Source: UASB124 sp964446935 (GTDB lineage: Bacteria; Babelota; Babeliae; Babelales; RVW-14). From it: DNA of 51,347 nucleotides. Location: positions 1-51,347 of the forward strand of contig CAYUQI010000008.1 of NCBI GenBank assembly GCA_964446935.1, in the 5' to 3' direction. The position numbers and the translations under genes are program-made. Positions 1 to 8,339 of the stretch are shown here, piece by piece. Position 1 is the first letter of the stretch, and every line of letters starts with the position of its first letter. The notes below the pieces were generated by a model. The model was not told the origin of the DNA. It made no database searches and saw only the letters and a list, made by a program, of their open reading frames with translations.

Positions 1-51
1 TCTTTGTCAAGATTGCGGACGATTGGTTGTGAACTCATGCAAGAGAAGCTT

Positions 52-83
52 GCATTCAGCATCAAAATTTTGATGCTGAATGC
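52..83. repeat. Perfect 32-bp palindrome
   Basis: The two 16-base halves are exact reverse complements, centred on AAAA/TTTT with no loop. Short extra pairing (GAAG with CTTC) lies just outside, across small bulges. No T-run follows on the plus strand, so it does not look like a standard intrinsic terminator. It could be a dimeric-regulator operator, or an mRNA hairpin belonging to a gene to the left of the window. Confidence 0.7.
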
Positions 84-262
84 TACTTCAATGTTATCGA
101 TAGAAAAATTTTGAAAAAATTTATCCGATCTCAGAAGGTTGATTTTTGAAATAACAGGGACAATCATAGGCATGTTGATTACAAAAAACAAATGAAAAGC
201 TGGTTTTTGGGTTATTTTCTCAGAAAAGATGCTTTTTTTTAGCCAAGGACTGAATGCTCCAT

Positions 263-291
263 TTGTAATTTTTATTGTTTTGTCTTATAAT
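263..291 (+). promoter_or_regulatory. Sigma-70-like promoter for the exported methyltransferase
   Basis: TTGTAA (263-268) and TATAAT (286-291) are separated by 17 bases, close to the vegetative consensus. The predicted transcript start, near 298, would leave a leader of about 50 nt before the ATG at 351. The rest of the 1-350 interval holds the palindrome at 52-83 and no gene that I can support. Confidence 0.5.
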
Positions 292-350
292 AAGGCACTT
301 GTTTTTAAATTCTGTTTGAATAAGAAGCGACGAAATAAGTGGAGATTATT

Positions 351-1652
351 ATGATTAAAAAGTTACTCGCATTAGCCCTGTTAGGCGCTATGTCATTGAC
401 ATCCCTTGGTGCCATGAAAAGAAATAATGGTGCAATGCCTCTATGCAAAAAAAGACTTAAGTTTGGAGACGATTCGAGCACACAACCAGCATCTTTAACG
501 GATCTGGCTCCAGTTCAATCATTAGTTACTGCAGGCACAACAGCAGCTGTATCATCAACTTCATCAGTTTCAACGTCAACTACAAATGTCTCAAATACAT
601 CAACAACTAATCATACTGTAACGAGCATGCATGATACTGACAATGATGCTCCTGCCTCATCTGGTCAATCTAGCTCCTCATCGACCTTAATATCCACCGC
701 TCCTAAATTGCTTGGTGAAAAACGTCCTGATGTTGTTCAAGCCGCTATTGATAAAATATTTGAGATTGTTACAAAAAAAGTTACACCTCTAACATGGGGA
801 TTTAATGGTCAGCATGGTGCTTATGGGTTATTTGGGCTCAAAGATGAAATGGTCCTACAAAGCCTTGCTAGCAAAGATGCACAGGATATTTACATCCTTG
901 ATGTTGGATGTGCTCGGGGAACGTGGGGCGCCTTTGCAATGAATGTTTTAGCTAACGATAAAGAATGTCAGAAATCAGGTAAGCGTTTTCATATTATTAG
1001 TATTACAGGCGGAAATGAAATTAGTACTAATGAAGTTGAGCGAAAAGGCAATGTTACGCATTATCGTTTCAAGCAGTTTAAAATTGAAAATATTGAAGAA
1101 GAATTACTTAAAAAAGGCTTTAACTTGAAAGAAAAGGTTCATCTTATGGTCTCACATTGGACGATGCGTCACCTTGTTGATCCGTTTGGAACACTTGTAA
1201 GGATGTATCGACTTCTTTCTCCAGATGGTGGGATGTTATTATCCAATGGTTTCTTTTTTACATTTGCGGATAACGAAGAGGTCCAAACGTTTCCAACGAA
1301 AAATTGGAATCTTCTTGCTTACTCAAACGCTATCACTTTATTTCGTCAAGTTGCTAAAACTCCTGACCAATCTTTGGACGAAGAGACCGGGGAGTTTGTT
1401 TTAATGAAAACTGATCATCAAGAGCTAACAATTCCGCTTACCTATGTGAATGTACAAATGCTGCCATCTAGCAGCTCCTATCATTTTTATAGTCATATGT
1501 TAACGGTCTTTAAAAAGAATGATGTTGAACAGGCAGAAGCTTTATGTTTGAATAGCCAATCTAAGCATCCTATTTATTGTGATAAGAAGAATAAAACTAG
1601 TGAACAATTATATACATGGTTGAAAAACAATAAATTCTTCTTGGGCGATTAA
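351..1652 (+). CDS. Exported SAM-dependent methyltransferase-like protein
   Basis: 433 aa. The ATG at 351 is preferred over the in-frame GTG at 339 because GGAG lies six bases before it. Residues 1-21 form a signal peptide (lysines, then a Leu/Ala-rich core). Residues 40-115 are a Ser/Thr-rich low-complexity linker. The C-terminal domain is a class I methyltransferase fold: motif I DVGCARG at about 184-190, and a later segment RLLSPDGGMLL typical of the beta-5 region of methyltransferases. The target is unknown. A signal peptide and mucin-like linker on a SAM enzyme are odd, because SAM is not expected in the periplasm. This suggests action in a host cell or loss of catalysis. The next gene is also a methyltransferase but has no signal peptide. 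Confidence 0.8.
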   Translation: MIKKLLALALLGAMSLTSLGAMKRNNGAMPLCKKRLKFGDDSSTQPASLTDLAPVQSLVTAGTTAAVSSTSSVSTSTTNVSNTSTTNHTVTSMHDTDNDAPASSGQSSSSSTLISTAPKLLGEKRPDVVQAAIDKIFEIVTKKVTPLTWGFNGQHGAYGLFGLKDEMVLQSLASKDAQDIYILDVGCARGTWGAFAMNVLANDKECQKSGKRFHIISITGGNEISTNEVERKGNVTHYRFKQFKIENIEEELLKKGFNLKEKVHLMVSHWTMRHLVDPFGTLVRMYRLLSPDGGMLLSNGFFFTFADNEEVQTFPTKNWNLLAYSNAITLFRQVAKTPDQSLDEETGEFVLMKTDHQELTIPLTYVNVQMLPSSSSYHFYSHMLTVFKKNDVEQAEALCLNSQSKHPIYCDKKNKTSEQLYTWLKNNKFFLGD

Positions 1653-1732
1653 CATCTTTTTCAATTTTCCAAACGAGCTTATCATTTCTGTATGAGGTTT
1701 GTACGAGTTATTCTTAACAGTAGGGATTTTTC

Positions 1733-2479
1733 GTGAATAAAAACATCAAGCTGCAAGCATATGGTAACCTTTGTAGCATTTTTTATGACATAACAAAAAA
1801 ATATGCACCAGAACGTGAAGTTGCTTTTTATGCCTCATTCATGTCACTTGGGCATGGAAGAGTATTGGAAGCGATGTCCGGATCTGGGCGGTTGCAAATT
1901 CCGCTTCTACACCGTGGATATGTTGTTGATGGAGTTGATAGCTCCTCTGTTATGCTTGAGCGTTGTAAGCAGCGATGTGCCCATTTACAATTGGCACCGG
2001 AGTTGTATCTCCAATCGCTTGAAAATCTTACACTTCCACACAAATATACAACTGTTACCATTGCCGTAGGATCATTTCAACTGATTACCGATCGTTCGAT
2101 TGCCTTGCAAGCACTTAAAAATATACATGCCCATATGCATAAAAATGGCGACCTGCTTATTGATATCTTTGTTCCTGATCCTACCATTCCGGCGCGATCG
2201 ACGTGCACGGCTCGTATCGATGATCATACGGTAATTCGACTTACAACACGGCATGTTTTTGATGAGCAGGAAAAACGTGCTGATGCATTTTGCTTGTATG
2301 AACTCATTGCAGATGGGGTAGTACAACAACAAGAAAATGAGCTTATTCAGGTTGTCTGGTATACGAATGATGAATTTGTTCTATTGCTTAAACAAGCTGG
2401 CTTTGATGTTATTACAATATACGAAGAATCATTTCGTCAATCTGGCCCTTCACATATTGTCCATGCACGTTCGGCGTAA
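1733..2479 (+). CDS. Class I SAM-dependent methyltransferase
   Basis: 248 aa, GTG start with TAGGGA upstream. Motif I reads VLEAMSGSGRLQIPLL at about residues 44-59, followed by an acidic VDGVDSS strand, as in the Methyltransf_25/11 families. The normal E/D-x-G-x-G-x-G is a little altered (EAMSGSGR). No signal peptide is visible, so it should be cytosolic. It lies 80 bases after the exported methyltransferase on the same strand. The substrate cannot be read from the sequence, though small-molecule or tRNA-like targets are common in this family. Confidence 0.8.
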   Translation: MNKNIKLQAYGNLCSIFYDITKKYAPEREVAFYASFMSLGHGRVLEAMSGSGRLQIPLLHRGYVVDGVDSSSVMLERCKQRCAHLQLAPELYLQSLENLTLPHKYTTVTIAVGSFQLITDRSIALQALKNIHAHMHKNGDLLIDIFVPDPTIPARSTCTARIDDHTVIRLTTRHVFDEQEKRADAFCLYELIADGVVQQQENELIQVVWYTNDEFVLLLKQAGFDVITIYEESFRQSGPSHIVHARSA

Positions 2480-2733
2480 AATCGTCGAATGTTCAAGCCA
2501 AATCTTTGTACGTTCAGTTCGATACGATTAAGTTTATATTTTTACGTTTTTGCAGCATTTTAACGCATATTTCCTGTATTTATATCAAGTTTTTAAAGGA
2601 ATTGCCAGTTTTGTATTGTCGATTAGTAATTTATGTGTTTGACAAGGATGTTAACTGGGTTCATAATATTAATTGCACCATGACAAACTGAAATTAATAA
2701 ATCTTGATAAATTTTTATAATATAGGATTGCTC

Positions 2734-4581
2734 ATGAAACATACTTTTGCTACAACCATCCTTTCAATTGTAACAATCTTAGTCATTTCAAAGGTCTCTA
2801 TTTTTGCTGCTGAACCTTCCTACCACTCAACATTTCAACCAACAGCTTCAGCCGAATTTGTTCTACAAACTGGGAAAATTCTTGCTCACGGAGAATCTCC
2901 AAAACAGATGATGGAGCGTGTTGTTCATACCCTGTTTTCAATCGAAACAAAATTTAAGACATCTCCCTCTGAAATAAAGAGACTAGAATGTGCATTTGGA
3001 TCGCTGCTCGATGATGGATATTGTGTTATGAGTACCCCTATTTTGACTAATGCAGGCAGATACAACGACAAACCTTTCTCTGCTTGCACAGTTCCTCCAA
3101 TTGATTTGAGAAAAGATATGGCAAAAATTAAGACAATTGTTGATCATTTGCATCAAGATGGTATGGGTACTGGATTTAACCTCGATGATCTTGACGATCC
3201 TGTAACTGTATTAAAAAAACTCAACACTATCGCCGTGGATGGCGCAAAGAGCGGGAAAGAAGATCGTCCCGTTGGTAATATAGCCATACTTTCAGTATAC
3301 CATCCTAAAATTCGCGAATTTATTAATGTAAAAAATCTAGTTGATCAGCATGGTGAGAAATGGATATTTAACATATCGGTTAACATAGATGATGCTTTTA
3401 TGAAGGCTTTTTTGAACAATGAAACATATCAATTAAAAGATGGCAAAAAAGTATCAGCACAAACACTTTTGCAGGAAATAGCCAAAAGTGTGTACCTGTG
3501 TGGCGACCCAGGACTTCTTTTTATGAGCCGTCTCAATGAAGGGAATTCTACGCCTGGCGTCGGTGATTATGTTGCTGTTGCACCGTGCGGAGAAGTTGGC
3601 CTAGCGGCTGGAGAAAGCTGTCAATTTGGTTATATCAACGTGGGGAAATTTTTCATGGAAGGCCCCAAACAGTCTCTCGTTGTTGATTTTAAAAAATTAG
3701 AACAAGCGACGCGATTAATGGTAAGAGCGCTCGACAATGCCTTAGAAATAAGCATTAGCAGATATGCCTATGAAGAACAAAGGGCTATCATGAAGGCAAA
3801 ACGCAAAATTGGTATTGGTATATGCGGCCTTGCGGATCTTTTCATGCAATGTAACCTCGCATATAGCGACGCACAAGCGAGAGACATTGGCAAAGATATA
3901 ATTGCTTTTATCAATTACGTTTCAAAGTCAGAATCCCATGAGCTTGCAAAAGTTAGAGGCTCGTTTGAGGCAATGGCGCTTTCAAAGGGTTGCCGATACA
4001 ACGATAATCCTGGATTTATTGAACAGCGATTCGGCAAAGTTTCTACTCCGCATGTGACTGCCAAGATGTGGCATGAATTAGCGCAAAAAATCAGAAACAC
4101 GAGACTCTTACGAAATGCCTCCACTATTGCATTACCACCAACAGGCAGAAGCTCATTGGTTATCAATGCTTCCCAGGGAATAGAACCACAATTCTCCTTG
4201 GTTGAAGTGCATGGAAAAACGAAACAACTCAACCCTTTTTTACAAAAAGCACTTTCCAACGCTGGAATAGTTGATAAAACTTTAATGGAAAAAATTGTGA
4301 CATTAGGATGTATTGGTAGCTTGCCAGAAATCCCTGCCAATATTCGCCATGTCTTCTTAACAGCGTCGGAAATCTCACCTCAGGGGCATCTAGCAATGAT
4401 GGAATCTTTGCAATCAGTAGTAGATGAATCCATCTCAAAGACAGTTAACGTTATATCAACTATTACTGAACAGGAAATTGTTAATATTTTTCATCAAGCC
4501 TATGTAAGAAACCTTAAAGGGATAACAATCTATAGAGATAACAGTAGAAAAGAACAACCTAAAAATCTTGCTATCAATTAG
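2734..4581 (+). CDS. Class II ribonucleotide reductase homologue with signal peptide
   Basis: 615 aa from the ATG at 2734, which has AGGA upstream. It resembles the catalytic barrel of adenosylcobalamin-dependent ribonucleotide reductase (NrdJ): FSACTVPPID with C118, the nucleotide-loop GTGFN at about 145-149, PCGE with C285 and E287, ESC with C296, PPTGRSSL at 468-475, and a C-terminal GITIYRDNSR. Residues 1-26 look like a cleavable signal peptide (core ILSIVTILVI, then FAA). The Asn that precedes the radical Cys in NPCGE is Ala283 here. The N-terminal ATP cone and the C-terminal Cys pair used for re-reduction are both absent. The family makes deoxynucleotides in the cytosol, so an exported, Asn-less copy is either repurposed or inactive. 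The family call is firm and the function is open. Confidence 0.85.
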   Translation: MKHTFATTILSIVTILVISKVSIFAAEPSYHSTFQPTASAEFVLQTGKILAHGESPKQMMERVVHTLFSIETKFKTSPSEIKRLECAFGSLLDDGYCVMSTPILTNAGRYNDKPFSACTVPPIDLRKDMAKIKTIVDHLHQDGMGTGFNLDDLDDPVTVLKKLNTIAVDGAKSGKEDRPVGNIAILSVYHPKIREFINVKNLVDQHGEKWIFNISVNIDDAFMKAFLNNETYQLKDGKKVSAQTLLQEIAKSVYLCGDPGLLFMSRLNEGNSTPGVGDYVAVAPCGEVGLAAGESCQFGYINVGKFFMEGPKQSLVVDFKKLEQATRLMVRALDNALEISISRYAYEEQRAIMKAKRKIGIGICGLADLFMQCNLAYSDAQARDIGKDIIAFINYVSKSESHELAKVRGSFEAMALSKGCRYNDNPGFIEQRFGKVSTPHVTAKMWHELAQKIRNTRLLRNASTIALPPTGRSSLVINASQGIEPQFSLVEVHGKTKQLNPFLQKALSNAGIVDKTLMEKIVTLGCIGSLPEIPANIRHVFLTASEISPQGHLAMMESLQSVVDESISKTVNVISTITEQEIVNIFHQAYVRNLKGITIYRDNSRKEQPKNLAIN

Positions 4582-4612
4582 TCCTAAGGTGTTTTGCTCG
4601 GCTACAGCGCTT

Positions 4613-5116
4613 TTAATCATCATCTCCAGCTTGTGCTGCTACTGCTTCATTGTATATTTTGCGACAAAGGCCTGAAACGCGAACTTTAAAGACTTGCCAT
4701 GAACCGCGAACTTTTAAAGATATTTCTACCATGTCATTTTTATAAAAATATATATTTGGGATTGCTTCTTGAATGATTGGAGCTTCGACATATGTCTGAA
4801 TTCCTCGTATATTTGACATTTCGCAACCGAGAAAAAGTGCGTTGTTGACAATGGTTCCCTCTGTGCAAGTATCTACAAGCATACAATCAACAAATTTGTC
4901 GTCTGTACAATTTGTATCTTTTAAGTCAGCGCCTCTAAAATCACAAGAAATAAATGCTTTCCCTTCTAAGTTTTTATTCTTTAATGGGGCTGCACGAAGA
5001 TCCAAGCCTTTAAGACACATGCGTTTGGGGTTTAATGCTAATTTCAAATCAAATTGCTTGTATGCTTGCGCAAGTGTGACGAAACTAACGGCTACAAGAA
5101 ATAAAATTTTTTTCAT
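4613..5116 (-). CDS. Secreted protein with pentapeptide-like repeats
   Basis: 167 aa, ATG preceded by AAAGGGAA. Residues 1-18 are a signal peptide ending AQA. Residues 34-85 contain A(D/N)LxG-like pentads (LKGLDLRAAPLKNKNLEG, CDFRGADLKDTN), the pattern of right-handed pentapeptide-repeat helices, with several cysteines on the same face. The C-terminal part has no recognisable domain. Pentapeptide proteins have mixed roles, including DNA mimicry and scaffolding. No specific function can be given. It is convergent with the ribonucleotide reductase homologue. Confidence 0.7.
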   Translation of the reverse strand: MKKILFLVAVSFVTLAQAYKQFDLKLALNPKRMCLKGLDLRAAPLKNKNLEGKAFISCDFRGADLKDTNCTDDKFVDCMLVDTCTEGTIVNNALFLGCEMSNIRGIQTYVEAPIIQEAIPNIYFYKNDMVEISLKVRGSWQVFKVRVSGLCRKIYNEAVAAQAGDDD

Positions 5117-5252
5117 GGTTATTCCCTTTCTTGAACAGTGTTGGAGTTTTACTGTTCACACTTTAATCATGAGGTTTTGTTTGGTCAAGACAAAAAAACG
5201 TTTGTGCGCCATATTCATAGTTTTATCTTTATAAAACAATTACAATGGCTGA

Positions 5253-5633
5253 TCAAATGTTTGGTCTCTTCCGAATATTATCAAGAGAAATCTTGTTCAT
5301 GTGCCTGCCAACAAGAGGATTTTTGACATGTCCATTTTCATAGACAGGATCTTGCGGTCGTGTTTGGCTCGCTGTAGGCTCTATATTAAACACTGTTTGA
5401 TTTACTGGCTTGTATTTATCGGAGTATTCATTGGATTCTAATACTACTGTTCGAGCAATAGAAATCACAGAAGCATTTTTTGCATGTTTTTTTACCAAAG
5501 AGTGTTCTTTGGGCGTGCTAGAAGTCAGTTGGATACGTGGTTGTTGCTTTATTGGCGCATCTTCTTTACCGTACAGACACCAAACGAAAAGGCTTGTAAT
5601 GCCAAAAAATATTTTTGTTGGTTTGTATTTCAC
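5253..5633 (-). CDS. Small secreted or membrane-anchored hypothetical protein
   Basis: 126 aa with a GTG start and an AAGGG-like site upstream. A hydrophobic stretch at residues 8-20 (FFGITSLFVWCLY) follows several lysines, so it is either a signal peptide or an anchor. The rest is polar, rich in Lys, Pro and Gln, with no domain that I recognise. The gene lies upstream of the pentapeptide protein on the same strand. Coding status rests on ORF length and the signal-like N-terminus only. Confidence 0.5.
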   Translation of the reverse strand: MKYKPTKIFFGITSLFVWCLYGKEDAPIKQQPRIQLTSSTPKEHSLVKKHAKNASVISIARTVVLESNEYSDKYKPVNQTVFNIEPTASQTRPQDPVYENGHVKNPLVGRHMNKISLDNIRKRPNI

Positions 5634-5749
5634 AAAAAACCCTTTTCTTTATAACTAATTCAGGCTTGAATAGCCTACAATTTCATCGTACTGTATCATA
5701 ATCATTATGTTTTTCTACTGTGAGAGAAAATTTCGTATAAGGAATGTCT

Positions 5750-6262
5750 ATGAGTGAAAAAATACTATTTGATTTTCTTGATGCTCACAACATTGCATAC
5801 AAACTTTTTAAACATCAGCCGGTGTTTACGGTTGAAGACAAACCGGTTCTAATTGATAGCGACGTTGATACCATACCCGGTCTTCAGTCAAAAAGCCTTT
5901 TTTTAAAAGATAAAAAAGATGGCTCTTTGTTTCTTGTGAGTGTGACGGAGGATAAACGTGTTGATTTGAAAGCCTTCGGTGATGTAGTGGGTGGACGGCG
6001 GTTTAGCTTTGCTAAGCCGGAAGAATTGCTCGAGGTTCTCAAGTTGCAACCTGGATCGGTAACTCCGTTTGGTCTTATCTTTGATCAACACAACAAAGTG
6101 TCATTTGTACTTGATGAAGATTTTTTAACAACAACATTCGTTAATTTCCATCCACTGAGGAATGATATGACGATAGGCCTTACGCCACAAGTTTTTGTAA
6201 CTGCTATGGAAAAATTGGGGCATTCTCCATTGGTTATTAGAATTCCTGTGCGGGAGATGTGA
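5750..6262 (+). CDS. YbaK/ProX-type aminoacyl-tRNA deacylase
   Basis: 170 aa. Two ATGs lie in frame (5744 and 5750). AAGGA ends right at the first, so the second, six bases further on, is the likelier start. The protein matches the YbaK/PrdX fold over its whole length: FKHQPVFTVED near the N-terminus, SKSLFLKD with the conserved Lys, VVGGRRFSFAKPEELLEVL, then GSVTPFGLIFD. This family hydrolyses mischarged tRNA (for example Ala-tRNAPro) as a stand-alone proofreading enzyme in the cytosol. It is the first gene of a tight set with the HAD and VOC genes: its stop is three bases from the next start. Confidence 0.88.
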   Translation: MSEKILFDFLDAHNIAYKLFKHQPVFTVEDKPVLIDSDVDTIPGLQSKSLFLKDKKDGSLFLVSVTEDKRVDLKAFGDVVGGRRFSFAKPEELLEVLKLQPGSVTPFGLIFDQHNKVSFVLDEDFLTTTFVNFHPLRNDMTIGLTPQVFVTAMEKLGHSPLVIRIPVREM

Positions 6263-6265
6263 GAC

Positions 6266-7210
6266 GTGTTTTGCATTCAATTAAAAAAAAGATATATCCT
6301 CGCAATGTTCATGCTCATTGGTATGACATGTATGATCGTTAAACGTGCTCGAACGTGCGGCGTGGGGATTTCGCCAGAGTTATTGCCTGAACGAATTCAG
6401 CCCATTGATGAATATTGCCAAGTACAATCGGTATTTGATTCATGCAATGAACGTACCGTGGTAACCTTTGATGTTGATAATACGCTTATTACCGCAAATG
6501 ATGTTTTTGCGAGAAATTTTGAGTTTCCATTGTGGTTTAAAATATGTCTTATCGCAAAATATTGTACGGTTCTCTGGAATACCCAAGCCAGAGAAAAAAC
6601 GATTGATGATTTTCTTGGTATCTTGTTTCAGCAAGCGCATCGCTTTGTTTTTGATAAAGATATCGTGCGAATGATTAAACAATTGCACTGGCAGAAGTGT
6701 ATTGTTGTTGGGCTTACTGCTATGGGCAGTGGTTCTGCTGGCGTCATACAAAATCTGCCGGAATGGCGAGCAACCATGCTTAAAGATTTTGACATTGACT
6801 TGAGCGGAGATTTTAATGATGTTTCCTTTAAAACATTTCCAGTGAGCCACAACAATTATCCATGTTTGTATAAGGGAATTCTTTGCGCGAATTATGCTGA
6901 GAAGGGTGCCGTGTTGGGTGCTTTTCTTGATTACTATCACGTAAAACCAGAACGAGTTATTTCATTTGATGATCGCTACAGTGATCTTACATCCATCGAC
7001 AATGAATGTGCGCAACGAGGAATTCCCTTCGCAGGTTATCAAATGCTTGGCACAAAAAAGCTTCCTGGAGAGTGGAATACTGATCGATCGCTCTTACAAT
7101 TTGATTATGCTTTGGAACATAAGCGTTGGTTGAGCGACAACGAGGCAGATGCGATTCTTGCAGGAGAGATAATACCTACTCATCAGGGAGGTACATATGA
7201 ACAAAGTTAA
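6266..7210 (+). CDS. DUF2608 family HAD-like protein, exported
   Basis: 314 aa with a GTG start. GGGAG lies at 6252-6256, inside the end of the previous gene. Residues 8-30 form a signal peptide or anchor. The HAD motif I is FDVDNT with D69 and D71. Motif II is near VVGLTAMGSGS and motif III/IV is near VISFDDRYSDL. The overall pattern is that of DUF2608, a HAD-superfamily group seen mostly in intracellular bacteria such as Legionella-type and chlamydia-type organisms. Phosphatase activity is likely from the retained aspartates, but the substrate is unknown. Its 3' end overlaps the VOC gene by 14 bases, so the two are probably co-translated. Confidence 0.8.
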   Translation: MFCIQLKKRYILAMFMLIGMTCMIVKRARTCGVGISPELLPERIQPIDEYCQVQSVFDSCNERTVVTFDVDNTLITANDVFARNFEFPLWFKICLIAKYCTVLWNTQAREKTIDDFLGILFQQAHRFVFDKDIVRMIKQLHWQKCIVVGLTAMGSGSAGVIQNLPEWRATMLKDFDIDLSGDFNDVSFKTFPVSHNNYPCLYKGILCANYAEKGAVLGAFLDYYHVKPERVISFDDRYSDLTSIDNECAQRGIPFAGYQMLGTKKLPGEWNTDRSLLQFDYALEHKRWLSDNEADAILAGEIIPTHQGGTYEQS

Positions 7211-7589
7211 ATATACCTATCATCATATGGGAATTCCGACCAAAGAAATGCGGGCAGGTGAGCGATATAGTGCTACATTTAAAATGTATACATCCGATGG
7301 CGAAGACAAAAATTTTAGGATACAGTGGCATCGTTATGAAGAAGGTTGCCCTTTGCATCCACTTCTGCAAACCATTCCACATGTTGCATTTAAAGTAGAC
7401 AGCATTGATACAGCAATCGAAAACAAAAAAATTCTTTTGGCCCCATACAATCCCTTTAAGGGTTTTAGGGTTGCAGTCATTGAGGTAGATGGGGCTCCGG
7501 TTGAATTAATAGAGACACGTCTTAATGAGCACGAGATTTGGGACGATAAGCATGAAAATTCGGTTATTTATCCAGAATTTTCCAAATAG
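7197..7589 (+). CDS. VOC (glyoxalase/bleomycin-resistance) family protein
   Basis: 130 aa, start ATG with GGGAGG just upstream, inside the HAD gene. The pattern YHHMGIPT at the N-terminus, a central HVAFKVDSID, and VAVIEVDGAPVELIE near the end is a single VOC beta-alpha-beta-beta-beta repeat set, with His and Glu placed where the metal ligands usually lie. VOC enzymes are metal-dependent lyases, isomerases or dioxygenases, and the substrate cannot be deduced. No signal peptide. It is the last gene of the YbaK - HAD - VOC set and is convergent with the flavin-reductase-like gene. Confidence 0.8.
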   Translation: MNKVKYTYHHMGIPTKEMRAGERYSATFKMYTSDGEDKNFRIQWHRYEEGCPLHPLLQTIPHVAFKVDSIDTAIENKKILLAPYNPFKGFRVAVIEVDGAPVELIETRLNEHEIWDDKHENSVIYPEFSK

Positions 7590-7621
7590 CTGATTGTTTA
7601 GTGCTCTGCAAAAGTGATGTC

Positions 7622-8158
7622 TTATTTCTTCTTAGAGTGTGTCTTAATTACTTTACCATCAACGGTAAAAACACCGTTACCACAATGGTGGATCGTCAAC
7701 GGCCTTTTTTTAGATGGTGTAATCCATGCCTTAAGAGCTTCTAAAATAAAAATGTTATATTTTGTTGCCATTTTCATATCAACGACTTTGCATTCCAAGT
7801 TTGCATAACACTCGCCAATCATCGGTGCTGTAACATTTGAAGATGCCAGTGGTGTGAGGTGAAATTTCTTAAATTTATCGGTCTTTGTGCCTGTGGTGTT
7901 GCCAATACCGACAACTGTTGCGATTAAATCTACGGTAGGAATGTTGATGACGCATTCTTTTGTTTCTTGCAAGATCTTGAACGAATAATTTTTATTACTT
8001 ATGACGCATCCTATTAGTGGTGGTTCAAATTCGATCATCATATGCCAGGACATTGTCATAATATTGTCTTTTCCTTTATGTGATGTTGAAACCATTACGA
8101 CAGGTCCTGGTTCAAGCAATTGATAGGCTTTGGCTAAGGGAAAAACTTTTTTCTTCAT
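7622..8158 (-). CDS. Flavin reductase-like FMN-binding protein
   Basis: 178 aa, ATG preceded by GAGGAG. The sequence follows the flavoredoxin/flavin-reductase-like split barrel: GPVVMVSTSHKGKDNIMTMSW near the N-terminus, then PPLIGCVISNKNYSFKIL, a CVINIP strand, and an ECYANLECKVVD strand. Members bind FMN and reduce flavins or act in small redox chains. The partner is not evident from the neighbours. Cytosolic, with no signal peptide. Confidence 0.82.
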   Translation of the reverse strand: MKKKVFPLAKAYQLLEPGPVVMVSTSHKGKDNIMTMSWHMMIEFEPPLIGCVISNKNYSFKILQETKECVINIPTVDLIATVVGIGNTTGTKTDKFKKFHLTPLASSNVTAPMIGECYANLECKVVDMKMATKYNIFILEALKAWITPSKKRPLTIHHCGNGVFTVDGKVIKTHSKKK

Positions 8159-8339
8159 ACCGAAACTCCTCTTTTTTGAGATCCTTTTTTAGATGATAAT
8201 GAAAAGATAGGAAATAATTATAGGTAAGGCAAGAAGAGTGTGGCGTAGTATTCATATGGAGGCGATTGAAACTTATAATTTTTTATATACAATGCTCCTC
8301 ATAATTGAAAAATGAGTGTTATCAAATGGGAGCTTTCTT

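Noticed and set aside
2480..2733. A tRNA or small RNA, because GTTCAGTTCGATACG resembles a T-arm
   Set aside because: No acceptor stem, D-arm or anticodon arm could be built around it.
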